Shown here in pieces: positions 1 through 8,025 of a stretch of 43,276 nt of DNA. The translations under genes were made by a program, and so were the position numbers. Origin of the DNA: Candidatus Uhrbacteria bacterium (lineage in GTDB: Bacteria; Patescibacteriota; Patescibacteriia; SG8-24); assembly GCA_016205965.1 (NCBI GenBank), contig JACQSM010000090.1, positions 1 through 43,276 of the forward strand, given 5' to 3'. Every line of letters begins with the position of its first letter. Positions within the stretch are counted from its first letter, which is position 1. The notes beneath the pieces are model-generated. The model was not told the DNA's origin and did no database searches. It saw only the letters and a program-made list of their open reading frames with translations.

Positions 1-456
1 CAGCCCCGGCAGGTCCAGCGGGATGACGATCTCGAGATCTTCGGTCTCGGGAGCGCCATCGACTTCGATGGTGACGGTTCCCGGTTCGTCGGGATTGAGC
101 CGCCACTTGATGGCGACGGGGTCGACCGACTCCGGATCGGCCAGGATCGCGTCGCGCGTCAGGAAGATGATCTGATCGAGCTGGCGCGCATTGGTGCCGA
201 TCTCTTCCAGGGTGAACTTCCAGTCGGCGCAGAGGGCCTTGAGCTCCTGGATGTAGCGGACGCTTAGCCGCATCTCGGCTGTGGTCTTAGCTCGGGTGGT
301 GGCCCGGGCCTTGTGGACCAGCTGTCGGCAGCGCTGGAAGGCTTTCTGTCTGGCAGCGGCCAGGCGTTTTTTGCGAAGAACGTGGCGTACGGCCACGAAG
401 GCGAAGGGGGCAACGATGGCCACCGCCACCGCTGCCGCGATGACGGGTGGATTCAT
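1..456 (-). CDS. Membrane-anchored hypothetical protein (C-terminus cut by window edge)
   Basis: Reading the minus strand from the ATG at 456 gives an open frame of 152 codons with no stop before the window edge, so the C-terminus is missing. An AGGAGG ribosome site lies four bases before the ATG. The N-terminus (about residues 4-25) is a hydrophobic Ala/Val-rich helix, followed by a basic stretch (RKKRLAAARQK) and a helical region rich in Arg, Lys and Glu, then an acidic part (PDEPGTVTIEVDGAPETED). This fits one N-terminal membrane anchor with a cytoplasmic domain by the positive-inside rule. I do not recognise the family. It has its own promoter at 482-510, which overlaps the stop codon of the ClpP-like gene upstream. 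Confidence 0.75.
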   Translation of the reverse strand, partial: MNPPVIAAAVAVAIVAPFAFVAVRHVLRKKRLAAARQKAFQRCRQLVHKARATTRAKTTAEMRLSVRYIQELKALCADWKFTLEEIGTNARQLDQIIFLTRDAILADPESVDPVAIKWRLNPDEPGTVTIEVDGAPETEDLEIVIPLDLPGL

Positions 457-481
457 GGTTGCCTCCTCTTCGTGACGCTGC

Positions 482-510
482 ACCTTAGCTTATTACGGGC
501 GCCGCGTCAA
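482..510 (-). promoter_or_regulatory. Sigma70-type promoter of the 1-456 gene
   Basis: On the minus strand TTGACG (505-510) and TAAGGT (482-487) are separated by 17 bases, about 18 bases before the ribosome site of the gene at 1-456. The -35 box sits in a 16-base block (501-516) that recurs at 10331-10346. Confidence 0.6.
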
Positions 511-1124
511 GCCTTGGCGGGAGGCGTCGGGCTTTTCTCCGGGACGGCGGCCGGCGGAATGATGCCGTCGACCAGGCCCATCTTGAGCGCTTCCTGGGCA
601 CCAAACGCGCGTTCGTCGCGACACCATGAGCGGATCGCCCGGCGCGGCTGCTTGCAACGTTCGGCGAAGATGCCCTCGATGACGCCTTGCCGCGCCTTGT
701 TTTCGGTCACGACGCGGCGGAGATGCGAGAGTCCGGCCGAGCCATTGAACTCTTCGGTCACCTCGTGCAATAGGAGCGCTGAATGGGTTGTCATCAGCCG
801 ACGGTGGCCGGCCTGCGCGATCAAGGCACCGGCGGAATAGCCGCAGCCCACGATCTCCGTGGTGACGAGCACGGGCAGCCGAAGGATCGTGTCATGAATC
901 GCCAGGCCGCAAGCGACGAGTCCGCCGGGGGAATTGATCACCAGACGGATCGGATCATTGGAGACGGTCGCCAGCGTTTCGAGGTTGGTGATGAGCGCTT
1001 CAGCGGCGTTCCAATCGATCATGCCGCTGATGCGCAGAGTGCGGCCGAGGTCGAACGGATCGGGGCCTGCGGCGGCGGTCGGTGCGACAGCTGGTTCGGG
1101 GCCGTTCTTTTGTGAAGGTTCCAT
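507..1124 (-). CDS. ClpP-family serine peptidase
   Basis: A 205-residue protein with the ClpP fold signature. The oxyanion strand INSPGG is at residues 64-69, the nucleophile region GYSAGA puts the catalytic serine at 97 (as in the usual ASM/SAG motif), the histidine is His120 in LLLHE, and the acidic residue is Asp170 in CRDERAF. The C-terminal ALKMGLVDGII matches the ClpP end. Length equals that of ordinary ClpP (about 200), but the N-terminal 25 residues are Pro/Ala-rich and do not resemble the usual axial loop, and spacing around the serine differs, so it may be a ClpP-like peptidase rather than the housekeeping subunit. The start at 1124 is chosen over the upstream in-frame ATG at 1169 because GGAGG stands five bases before it. 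A Clp-type ATPase is encoded at 5273-8002. Confidence 0.85.
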   Translation of the reverse strand: MEPSQKNGPEPAVAPTAAAGPDPFDLGRTLRISGMIDWNAAEALITNLETLATVSNDPIRLVINSPGGLVACGLAIHDTILRLPVLVTTEIVGCGYSAGALIAQAGHRRLMTTHSALLLHEVTEEFNGSAGLSHLRRVVTENKARQGVIEGIFAERCKQPRRAIRSWCRDERAFGAQEALKMGLVDGIIPPAAVPEKSPTPPAKA

Positions 1125-1152
1125 GATGTCCTCCGTCAGCCAGTAAAGCATA

Positions 1153-1181
1153 ATGACAGGAAAAGCCAACTGCGCTAGGCT
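1153..1181 (+). promoter_or_regulatory. Promoter of uvrC (leaderless)
   Basis: ATGACA (1153-1158) and TAGGCT (1176-1181) with a 17-base spacer. The -10 box ends only 7 bases before the uvrC ATG, so the transcript should begin at or next to the start codon; no Shine-Dalgarno sequence is present. Confidence 0.6.
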
Positions 1182-1188
1182 CTAGCTT

Positions 1189-2469
1189 ATGCCGATTCCG
1201 AAGCATGTCGCCATTAAAGAAGGAAAGCTCCCGCCCGCGCCCGGCGTCTACCTGATGAAAGACGCCCGCGGGAAGATTTTGTATATCGGCAAAGCGACCT
1301 CGCTGCGTTCGCGGGTGTCGTCGTATTTCGTGCGTCCGGCCGACGACCGCATCGCCGCCATGGTCAAGAAGATCCGGAGCGTCGATTATCAAAAAACGCC
1401 GACCGCGGTCGAGGCGCTGGTGCTCGAGGCCAACCTGATCAAAAAGTTCCAGCCGCCCTATAACGTCATGGAGAAGGATGACAAGAGTTTTCTCTACCTG
1501 ACGTTCACCCGCGAGCCGTATCCGCGGCCGGTGCTGATCCGCGGCCATGAGCTGGCCCGCATGCCCAAGCGGCAGTTCCTGAAAGTTTTCGGCCCGTACC
1601 GCTCGGCCGCCGCCGTCGAGGCCGCGCTCGACATTTTGCGCAAAGCCTTCCCCTGGACGACCTGTCAGCCCGCCACGTCGCTCGCGAGCGACGTGGCCCG
1701 CCGCAAGCGTCCGTGCTTTTACCGCCATCTCGGCCTGTGCCCGGGCGTGTGCACCGGCGAGATCGCGCCGGCCGAGTATCGCAAGATCATCCGAGGCCTG
1801 ATGCGCTTCTTCGACGGCAAGTGGGTCGAGGTCATTCGCGATACCCGCAGCGCCATGAAAAAGGCCTCGGTCGAGGAACGCTTCGAGGAAGCGGCGACGC
1901 TGCGCAATCGCCTCTACCAGCTCCAACACATCCGCGACATCGCGGTGCTCACGCGCGACGATGCCCGGCTCGACGCCTCGATCAACATCTTCGGCCGGAT
2001 CGAGGGCTACGACATCTCGAACATCGGCGGCAAAGAGGCCGTCGGCAGCATGGTCGTGTTCGTCGACGGCCGGCCCAAGAAGAGCGAGTACCGCAAGTTC
2101 GCCGTCAAGACCGTGCGCGGCTCGAACGATACCGCTATGATGGAGGAAGTCCTGCGCCGACGATTCGGCCGCGGCGAAGATATGGGCGGCTGGCCCAAGC
2201 CGGATCTGCTCCTCGTTGACGGCGGCGTCGGCCAGATCAATGCCGCCAAGCGCGCCTTGCAAGCCGCCGGCCTGGCGATCCCGATCGTCGGCATCGCCAA
2301 GGGTTTCGATCGCAAGCAGGACGAACTCGTCTACGACAAGGCCGACTACGAGCTCGCCCGCCTGATTCTTGCTTTCAAGCCGATGCTCCAGCATCTGCGC
2401 GACGAGGCTCATCGTTTCGCCGTCAGCTATCACCGTAAACTCCGCGGCGAAGCATTTTTACCGAAATAA
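1189..2469 (+). CDS. uvrC: UvrABC excinuclease subunit C, short form
   Basis: Nucleotide excision repair nuclease that makes the incisions in the UvrB-DNA complex. The N-terminal GIY-YIG domain is clear (GVYLMKDARGKILYIGKA, residues 19-36). A four-cysteine cluster (TTCQ, RPCFYR, GLCPGVCTG, about residues 160-190) matches the iron-sulfur site. A UVR-type helical pair follows (SVEERFEEAATLRNRL), then the RNase H-like nuclease domain (GYDISNIGG, LLVDGGVGQINAA) and its end at RDEAHRFAVSYHRK. At 426 residues it stops right after this domain; E. coli UvrC has about 610 residues with two C-terminal helix-hairpin-helix motifs, which are absent here. The next gene starts one base after the stop codon, so the two are probably cotranscribed. 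Confidence 0.95.
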   Translation: MPIPKHVAIKEGKLPPAPGVYLMKDARGKILYIGKATSLRSRVSSYFVRPADDRIAAMVKKIRSVDYQKTPTAVEALVLEANLIKKFQPPYNVMEKDDKSFLYLTFTREPYPRPVLIRGHELARMPKRQFLKVFGPYRSAAAVEAALDILRKAFPWTTCQPATSLASDVARRKRPCFYRHLGLCPGVCTGEIAPAEYRKIIRGLMRFFDGKWVEVIRDTRSAMKKASVEERFEEAATLRNRLYQLQHIRDIAVLTRDDARLDASINIFGRIEGYDISNIGGKEAVGSMVVFVDGRPKKSEYRKFAVKTVRGSNDTAMMEEVLRRRFGRGEDMGGWPKPDLLLVDGGVGQINAAKRALQAAGLAIPIVGIAKGFDRKQDELVYDKADYELARLILAFKPMLQHLRDEAHRFAVSYHRKLRGEAFLPK

Positions 2470-2470
2470 T

Positions 2471-2920
2471 ATGTATCTGATCGGCCACGCCGCCGTCGGC
2501 GTTCTTCTCGCCTCCGGCACAACTCACCCCGCCGCCGCCTTCGGGCTGGGCTGGCTTTCGCATTACGTGGCCGATTTCATTCCGCACGGCGACGAAGCGG
2601 TCGGGGAGTGGACCAAGCAGGGCAACCAAGTCGCCCGGCTCGCGATTCTCGTCGTCCCGGACTTGGCGCTGATCGCCGTCGCCCTGGCCGCCGACTTCGG
2701 CGTCCACGGCTTCGTGCCGTCTGTCATGGCCGCGGCCATAGGAGCCCTGGTGCCCGACGTCCTCTGGGGCCTGGAGATTTTCTTCAAACGCCGGCTCTTC
2801 GGCCCGCATCATGAATTCCACGACCGCAACCATAACTTTTTCCGCTGGAAGATCCCGTTCGGCTACGGGTTATGTCTCCAGGCCGCGCTGACGATCGGCA
2901 TGTGGCGCTGGATCATCTGA
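2471..2920 (+). CDS. Polytopic membrane protein, metal-dependent hydrolase-like
   Basis: 149 residues with three or four hydrophobic segments (about 5-35, 55-75, 80-100, 125-147). Conserved-looking polar residues lie in GHAAVGVL near the N-terminus, HYVADFIPHGDE (about 30-43), PDVLWGLE and PHHEFHDRNHN (about 114-126); this His/Asp spread resembles inner-membrane proteins annotated as membrane-bound metal-dependent hydrolases. No function is proven. It starts one base after the uvrC stop with no ribosome site of its own, suggesting translation coupling. A small GC hairpin with a T-run follows. Confidence 0.75.
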   Translation: MYLIGHAAVGVLLASGTTHPAAAFGLGWLSHYVADFIPHGDEAVGEWTKQGNQVARLAILVVPDLALIAVALAADFGVHGFVPSVMAAAIGALVPDVLWGLEIFFKRRLFGPHHEFHDRNHNFFRWKIPFGYGLCLQAALTIGMWRWII

Positions 2921-2945
2921 TCTTTTCAGAGCCCGTACGCGGCCG

Positions 2946-2966
2946 CCGCCCGCAGGGGCGGTTTTT
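2946..2966 (+). terminator. Intrinsic terminator after 2471-2920
   Basis: CCGCC and GGCGG form a 5-bp stem with a 6-base loop, followed by TTTTT. It separates the uvrC unit from the mraZ promoter. Confidence 0.6.
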
Positions 2967-2983
2967 CGTTGCCGCGAAGAGTG

Positions 2984-3012
2984 TTGACTGGTGGCGAAAG
3001 GGGGAGTACAAT
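2984..3012 (+). promoter_or_regulatory. Promoter of the mraZ-rsmH-ftsL unit
   Basis: TTGACT (2984-2989) and TACAAT (3007-3012) with exactly 17 bases between them. Start of transcription is expected near 3019, just before the MraZ boxes. Confidence 0.8.
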
Positions 3013-3022
3013 ATACGTGTAG

Positions 3023-3047
3023 TGGGGAGAAATGGGGATAAGTGGGG
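3023..3047 (+). promoter_or_regulatory. MraZ operator: three TGGGG boxes one helical turn apart
   Basis: TGGGG occurs at 3023-3027, 3033-3037 and 3043-3047, spaced 10 bases. This matches the known MraZ binding pattern of TGGGN repeats with 5-base spacers. It lies immediately downstream of the -10 box, where a bound MraZ ring would block elongation or promoter escape. Confidence 0.88.
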
Positions 3048-3112
3048 ATTTTTTAAGAGACCCGCCTCGCTACGGTCTTTTTATCTCCGCCAGCTCCCCG
3101 CCTGTAACGACC

Positions 3113-3544
3113 ATGTTCATCGGCGAATACCAACACAACGTGGACGAAAAGGGGCGCCTGGCGATCCCGATGAAGTTCCGCAAGGAACTCAAGAAGGGCG
3201 CCGTGATCACGAGGGGACTCGATAACTGTCTCTTCGTCTTTACGTCTTCCGAGTGGAAGAAGCTGGCCGACAAGTTGGCCGCGCTGCCGATGAGCCAGTC
3301 GAACTCCCGCGCCTTCGCCCGCTTGATGCTCGCCGGAGCCATGGGCGTCGAACTCGACGGACAGGGGAGAGCGATCGTCCCGGAGTATCTTCGTCAGTAC
3401 GCCAAGCTCGGCAAAGAGGCGGTCGTCGCCGGCCTCTATAACCGCTTGGAAATCTGGGACAAGGCGGCGTGGGAGAAGTACAAAGCCGAGACCGAGAAGA
3501 ACTCGAACGACATCGCGGAGAAAATGGGTGAACTGGGAGTGTAG
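3113..3544 (+). CDS. mraZ: Transcriptional regulator MraZ
   Basis: 143 residues, close to the usual 140-155. The two tandem AbrB-like half-domains each carry the D-x-x-G-R signature: VDEKGRLAIP (about 9-18) and LDGQGRAIVP (about 80-89). MraZ forms a ring that represses its own division/cell-wall cluster, and the three TGGGG boxes just upstream are its expected site. The start is placed at 3113 because the MFIGEY opening is the family's N-terminus; an in-frame ATG at 3032 lies inside the operator and is rejected. No clear ribosome site precedes it. rsmH follows two bases after the stop. Confidence 0.95.
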   Translation: MFIGEYQHNVDEKGRLAIPMKFRKELKKGAVITRGLDNCLFVFTSSEWKKLADKLAALPMSQSNSRAFARLMLAGAMGVELDGQGRAIVPEYLRQYAKLGKEAVVAGLYNRLEIWDKAAWEKYKAETEKNSNDIAEKMGELGV

Positions 3545-3546
3545 TT

Positions 3547-4434
3547 ATGGCGGCATCGCACATCCCCGTCCTTTTGAAAGAAACCATCGAGCGCCTTTCG
3601 CTCAAGCCCGGCAGCAACGCCGTGGACGGTACGGTGGGGGCTGGCGGCCATTCGGCAGCCATCCTCGACCGCACCGCCCCCGACGGCAGGCTCCTCGGCC
3701 TGGACCTGGACGAAGCGGCGCTTGACTCGGCCCGGAGCGCGCTCAGACGACACGTTTCTCGCGTCATGCTTGTCCGCGAGAACTACAAAAACGTCCGGCG
3801 GGTCCTCCCCCCAGACTTCGGGCCGGTTCAGGCGGCGCTTCTCGATCTCGGATTTTCTTCGATCGAGATCGACGATCCGAGGCGCGGTTTCAGCTTCCGT
3901 TTCGACGGTCCGCTCGACATGCGCTACGACGGCAGCCAGGAGCTGGATGCCGCCGCCGTCGTCAATACCTGGAGCGTCGACGAGCTGTCGCGGATCCTCT
4001 GGGAATACGGCGAGGAACGCTTGGCCCGGCGCATCGCCGCGGCCATCGTCAAAGCGCGGCGCGAACGCCGGATCACCGGCACGCTGCACCTGGTCGACGT
4101 CATCGCTGGCGCGGTTCCGGCGGCATATCGCCGCGGCAAGATCCACTTCGCGACCCGTTCGTTCCAGGCGCTGCGCATCGCCGTCAACGACGAACTCGGC
4201 AATCTCAAGGAAGCCCTGCCCGAGTATCTCGATATCCTGGCCCCCGGCGGCCGTCTGGCGATCATCAGCTTTCATTCGCTCGAGGACCGCATCGTCAAAC
4301 GTTTTTTCAAAGATGCCGCCGATAAAAATATCGCCGCCGCGGTGACCAAGAAGCCCTTGATCGCGAGCGACGAAGAGAACGCGGCCAATCCGCGGGCCCG
4401 GAGCGCCAAGCTCCGCGTCATCGAAAAGCTTTAG
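3547..4434 (+). CDS. rsmH: 16S rRNA m4C1402 methyltransferase
   Basis: Methylates N4 of C1402 in the ribosomal P site using S-adenosylmethionine. 295 residues, typical length. It opens with HIPVLLKETIE, has the SAM loop VDGTVGAGGHSAAIL at about 26-40, the motif LLDLGFSSIEIDD at about 99-111, and near the end FHSLEDRIVKRFFK (about 240-253), all family signatures. The ATG lies 2 bases after the mraZ stop and the ftsL-like ATG follows 8 bases after this stop, so the three genes form one unit as in other bacteria. Confidence 0.96.
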   Translation: MAASHIPVLLKETIERLSLKPGSNAVDGTVGAGGHSAAILDRTAPDGRLLGLDLDEAALDSARSALRRHVSRVMLVRENYKNVRRVLPPDFGPVQAALLDLGFSSIEIDDPRRGFSFRFDGPLDMRYDGSQELDAAAVVNTWSVDELSRILWEYGEERLARRIAAAIVKARRERRITGTLHLVDVIAGAVPAAYRRGKIHFATRSFQALRIAVNDELGNLKEALPEYLDILAPGGRLAIISFHSLEDRIVKRFFKDAADKNIAAAVTKKPLIASDEENAANPRARSAKLRVIEKL

Positions 4435-4442
4435 ACAAAAAC

Positions 4443-4784
4443 ATGTCCGTCGCGTACGCCCGCAAATCGCAAGCCGCCAGCCAGCCCGGGTTCCTTCGTC
4501 CCGGAGCGGTGCTGGCTTTGAACATCGCCTTTCTCGTTTTTACGCTGATGCTCTTCGTGGCGTATCTGGCGATGAACAGCCGGTCGGCCGCCAACGGTTT
4601 CGTCATCAAGTCGATGGAGCGCCAAGTGGCCGAACTCCGCGACCAGCAGGAGAAGCTCAACATCGAAGCCGCATCGTCGAGGTCGATGGAGGAGATCGAG
4701 CGCCGCGTCGGCGAGCTCGGACTCGTGCCGGTCACTTCGGTGGAGTACGTCAACGTCGGCCAGAGCGCCGTCGCCATAAAGTAA
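4443..4784 (+). CDS. ftsL: FtsL-like bitopic division protein
   Basis: 113 residues with a basic N-terminal tail, one transmembrane helix (about residues 23-46), and a heptad-like region from about 55 to 85 (KSMERQVAELRDQQEKLNIEA) followed by RVGELGLVPV and a short beta-like tail. This is the build of FtsL/DivIC-type division proteins, which partner with FtsB and FtsQ. Sequence identity in this family is always low; the call rests on topology plus its place directly after rsmH. The usual next gene (ftsI) is not here; a palindromic element and a different unit follow. Confidence 0.75.
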   Translation: MSVAYARKSQAASQPGFLRPGAVLALNIAFLVFTLMLFVAYLAMNSRSAANGFVIKSMERQVAELRDQQEKLNIEAASSRSMEEIERRVGELGLVPVTSVEYVNVGQSAVAIK

Positions 4785-4796
4785 GACAATCAAGAA

Positions 4797-4856
4797 TCAG
4801 GAGGACGGCCTTCAGGCCGTCCTGCAGTCTGGGCGCCATGAATGGCGCCCTCCTGA
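4797..4856. repeat. Three-way-junction palindromic element, copy A
   Basis: An outer stem TCAGGAGG (4797-4804) / CCTCCTGA (4849-4856) encloses two perfect hairpins: AGGACGGCC-TTCA-GGCCGTCCT (4802-4823, overlapping the outer stem by three bases) and GGGCGCCA-TGAA-TGGCGCCC (4831-4850). No T-run follows, so it is not a plain terminator. A second element of the same design lies at 17822-17866. Confidence 0.8.
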
Positions 4857-4867
4857 CTATTTAGACT

Positions 4868-4896
4868 TTTATTAAGGCATATCGTCCTGCTATACT
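4868..4896 (+). promoter_or_regulatory. Promoter of the 4906-8002 unit (leaderless)
   Basis: TATACT (4891-4896) is preceded 17 bases upstream by TTTATT (4868-4873). The -10 box ends 9 bases before the ATG at 4906, so the message is leaderless or nearly so and lacks a ribosome site. Confidence 0.6.
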
Positions 4897-4905
4897 TGCC
4901 TTGCT

Positions 4906-5268
4906 ATGTCCGCCGCCGCCATCATTGCCGCCAACGTCTTCGGCTCTTTGGCCTCTTTTCCCGTGTGGTGGTACACGCGGGGCGCCTTGCGCATGGCCGG
5001 CAAGTGTTTCGGGCTGGTGCGCGAGCAGGCTCGCGATTACGGCGTCAACGTCTGGATCAAGAATCTGTTCGTGCCGATGTTCGGCCAGCGGGACATCTGG
5101 GGCAAGCTGATCAGCTTCTGGCTGCGCTCGACGATGATCATTTTTTACTCATTCCTCCTGTTGATGTTGAGCCTGGCGATGCTTGCCGCCATGGCCGCCT
5201 GGCTGGCGCTGCCGGCCGCGGCGGTGCTGGTCTTCCTCGGCCAAATCATCGGTCTGCTTCGCGCGTAA
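4906..5268 (+). CDS. Small membrane protein paired with the Clp-type ATPase
   Basis: 120 residues. The N-terminus (SAAAIIAANVFGSLASFPVWWYTRG, about 2-26) is a hydrophobic segment, a soluble central part (RMAGKCFGLVREQARDYGVNVWIKNLFVPMFGQRDIWGKL) follows, and a long hydrophobic C-terminal region (about 70-118) can form two more helices. I do not recognise a named family. It is 4 bases upstream of the membrane-bound Clp-type ATPase gene and must share its transcript, which suggests that the two work together at the membrane. Function unknown. Confidence 0.75.
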   Translation: MSAAAIIAANVFGSLASFPVWWYTRGALRMAGKCFGLVREQARDYGVNVWIKNLFVPMFGQRDIWGKLISFWLRSTMIIFYSFLLLMLSLAMLAAMAAWLALPAAAVLVFLGQIIGLLRA

Positions 5269-5272
5269 GCCT

Positions 5273-8002
5273 ATGGCCTTGCTCACCTGTTCGCGCTGCA
5301 ACGGTTCCGGCTACGAAGGAAGGAAGCTCTGCCCGCAGTGCCGCGGCATGGCTTTCGGCATGACGCACGGGCCGTTCTTTCTTTATTGGGGCAAGCGCAT
5401 CGACGGTTTCGAGTTTACGGTGGCGCGGCTGCAGCGGGGCGCGGACGCCGTCGTCAATCTGTTGCTGTTCGCGCTGTTTTTCGGCGGGCTGATCGCCGCC
5501 GCTTTCAGCGTGCTCAACGCCGAACCGGGAACGGTTTTGACGACGGAATATTGGGACGTACCGCGAGGTTCGAGCGCTTTTTTCGCGCTCGGCGTTTTGG
5601 CGGCTTGCGTCGCGTACTATCGCCTGGTGATCGCCTCGGCCGATCATGAATCAGTCCGGCATCGCGCTTTCGGCGCCGATGAGTCGGCGCTGACTTTGCC
5701 GCCGGAACCGGAAACGTGGAAGAGCATCCGTTCCTTGCCGGCATCGGTAAAAATCGACGTCGCCAAGGCGTATTCGGCGGCCGCGCTCAAGGCGGTCGAG
5801 GATGCCTATGATCTGGCCCGGCGTCTCAAGCATGTCGAGCTTTCACCGGCCCACCTCTTCGGCGGCTTGGCGATCACCGGCCAGGTCGGCGTGCTCTTCG
5901 GACGGCTCGGTCTCCAGTTCGGCACGCTCAAAGACCGCATCGGCAAGCTTCTGGCCGGCCATCCGACCGGCGAATCGCCGACGACGCTCGCGGCCGCGGC
6001 CAGGCAGGTGCTGCTCGAAGCCTATGCCGACGCCTATGCGCATCGCCGTCCGCAAGTCGACGCCATCGATCTCTTCGGGGTGACGGTCCGCGGCGACGCC
6101 GAGCTCGGCGAGATCCTGCTCGATGCCGGCGCCGAACTCCGTAAAGTCGAGAACGCCGTCGAGTGGATCCGGATTCAAGAGTTGCTGCGCTCGCGCTATC
6201 GCCGTTTCGTCCGGGCGGCCCGGCGCAAACCGAAGTCGGCCATGAACCGGGCCATGACGGCCGTGGCCACGCCGTTCCTCGACCGTATCGGCCAAGACGT
6301 CACCCGGGCCGCCGCTTACGGCCAGATCGCGCCGGTCGTCGGCCGGGAGAAAGAGATCGATGCCGTGTTGCGCGTGATCGAGGGCGGCAACCGCAGCGTC
6401 GTGTTGGTCGGCGAGCCGGGCGTCGGCAAGGATGCCATCGTCGAAGCCTTGGCCCAGCGCATGGTCGAGGAGGACGTGCCCAAGATATTGGGCGACATGC
6501 GTCTGGTGAGCGTCAACGTGGCCATGCTGGTTTCGGGCGCGACCGCTTCGGAGGCCCAGGAGCGGCTGCTCTCGGCGCTCTACGAAGTCGGCCGGTCCGG
6601 CAACGTTGTGCTGGTCATTCCGCATGTCGCCGGCATGGTCGGCATCACCGCCGGCAGCGGCCAGGGGATCGATCTGGCGCAGACGTTCGCCGCCGAACTC
6701 GGCAAAGGATATTTTTTCGCCATCACCACGGCGACGCCCAAGGAATACGCCCAGTCGATCGAGAACTCGAGCCTGGGACAGTCGCTTATCAAAGTCGACA
6801 TCGGCGAGCCGGAGATCGACGAGGCCGTGCGCATCCTCGAAGCCAAGTCGGGATCGATCGAGTATCGGAATAATACCTTTTTTTCCTACGACGCCATCGA
6901 AGCGACGGTCACCTTGAGTAGTCGCTACATGCACGAGCAGTTCCTGCCGGAGAAGGCGATCGAGCTGGCCAAGGAGGTCGCCTCGGCGGTGCGCAAGACC
7001 AAGGGCAAGGACGCGCTTATTTCTCGCGAGGACGTGGCTGCGCTGGTGTCCGAAAAGACCAAGGTGCCGGTAACGTCGCTGACGACCGACGAATCGGCAA
7101 AGCTCTTGAATCTCGAGGGGCTGATGCACGGCCGGGTCATCGGCCAGGACGAAGCCGTCAAAGTGGTGGCGGCGGCGCTGCGCCGAGCCCGGGCCGAAGT
7201 CCGCGAGACCGGCCGGCCGATCGCCAATTTCCTGTTCCTTGGTCCGACCGGCGTCGGCAAAACCGAACTCGCCAAGACGCTGGCCGCAACCTACTTCGGC
7301 AAAGAGAACGCCATGATCCGTCTGGACATGTCGGAGTATCAGGACAAGCCTTCATTATATAAATTGATCGGCGAGCCGGCCGGGCGCGACTCCGGCGGTA
7401 TCCTTTCGGAAGCGGTCCGCAAAAATCCGTTCAGCCTGGTGCTGCTCGACGAGATCGAAAAAGCGCATCCGGACATCTTGAACGTCTTCCTCCAGGTCAT
7501 GGACGACGGCCGCCTGACCGATAACGTCGGCCGGACCGTCGACTTCACCAACGCCATCGTCATCATGACCTCGAACGCCGGCGCGCCGTTCATCCAGGAG
7601 GAGATCATCAAGGGTTCGTCGGTCGAAGTCATCAAGGAGCGTTTGCTGGCCGGCGAACTCAAGCAGCACTTCCGGCCGGAATTCTTGAACCGCTTCGACG
7701 CCGCCATCGTCTTCCGGCCGTTGACCGAAGAAGAGATCCGCCGGATCGCCGGACTGATGCTGGCCAAAGTCGCCGACCGTCTCAAAGAAAAGGGGATCGA
7801 GTTCGAGGCTACGCCCGAGGCCGTGGCCGAGCTGGCCAAGGCCGGCTACGACCCGATGTTCGGCGCTCGACCGCTGCGCCGCGTCATTCAGGAACGGGTC
7901 GACAACACCATCGCCGACGCCTTGCTGCGCGGCGACGTCAAACGCCGCGACAAGATCATCTTCGATGTCGGCGGCCAGGTCCGGATCGAAAAGAAATCGT
8001 AA
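5273..8002 (+). CDS. Membrane-anchored Clp (ClpA/ClpC)-type double AAA+ ATPase
   Basis: 909 residues. Residues 6-23 hold two CxxC knuckles (CSRCNGSG, CPQCRG) like those of the DnaJ zinc finger; two hydrophobic segments follow (about 58-80 and 103-121). A Clp N-type helical repeat domain spans roughly 160-300. AAA domain 1 has Walker A GEPGVGKD (about 380-387) and a Walker B position reading VVLVIPHV, lacking the Asp-Glu pair. AAA domain 2 is intact: GPTGVGKT (about 656), VLLDEIEKAHPD (about 723), the sensor-type MTSNAG, and a C-terminal PMFGARPLRRVIQ. So this is a Clp/Hsp100 unfoldase fixed to the membrane and probably powered by domain 2 alone. The start at 5273 follows the upstream stop; the longer in-frame ORF is rejected. 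No ClpP-docking IGF-type loop was identified with certainty. Confidence 0.9.
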   Translation: MALLTCSRCNGSGYEGRKLCPQCRGMAFGMTHGPFFLYWGKRIDGFEFTVARLQRGADAVVNLLLFALFFGGLIAAAFSVLNAEPGTVLTTEYWDVPRGSSAFFALGVLAACVAYYRLVIASADHESVRHRAFGADESALTLPPEPETWKSIRSLPASVKIDVAKAYSAAALKAVEDAYDLARRLKHVELSPAHLFGGLAITGQVGVLFGRLGLQFGTLKDRIGKLLAGHPTGESPTTLAAAARQVLLEAYADAYAHRRPQVDAIDLFGVTVRGDAELGEILLDAGAELRKVENAVEWIRIQELLRSRYRRFVRAARRKPKSAMNRAMTAVATPFLDRIGQDVTRAAAYGQIAPVVGREKEIDAVLRVIEGGNRSVVLVGEPGVGKDAIVEALAQRMVEEDVPKILGDMRLVSVNVAMLVSGATASEAQERLLSALYEVGRSGNVVLVIPHVAGMVGITAGSGQGIDLAQTFAAELGKGYFFAITTATPKEYAQSIENSSLGQSLIKVDIGEPEIDEAVRILEAKSGSIEYRNNTFFSYDAIEATVTLSSRYMHEQFLPEKAIELAKEVASAVRKTKGKDALISREDVAALVSEKTKVPVTSLTTDESAKLLNLEGLMHGRVIGQDEAVKVVAAALRRARAEVRETGRPIANFLFLGPTGVGKTELAKTLAATYFGKENAMIRLDMSEYQDKPSLYKLIGEPAGRDSGGILSEAVRKNPFSLVLLDEIEKAHPDILNVFLQVMDDGRLTDNVGRTVDFTNAIVIMTSNAGAPFIQEEIIKGSSVEVIKERLLAGELKQHFRPEFLNRFDAAIVFRPLTEEEIRRIAGLMLAKVADRLKEKGIEFEATPEAVAELAKAGYDPMFGARPLRRVIQERVDNTIADALLRGDVKRRDKIIFDVGGQVRIEKKS

Positions 8003-8025
8003 TTGAAAAAACGCCCGCAAAATCC

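Noticed and set aside
1000..2433. 477-codon open frame on the minus strand over uvrC
   Set aside because: Antisense shadow of a clear uvrC gene; composition (AVD, DRD, RRR runs) is typical of complement frames in high-GC DNA and no motif is present.
4797..4856. Element at 4797-4856 as a plain terminator of ftsL
   Set aside because: Strong stems but no T-run on either side; the double-hairpin layout recurs elsewhere.
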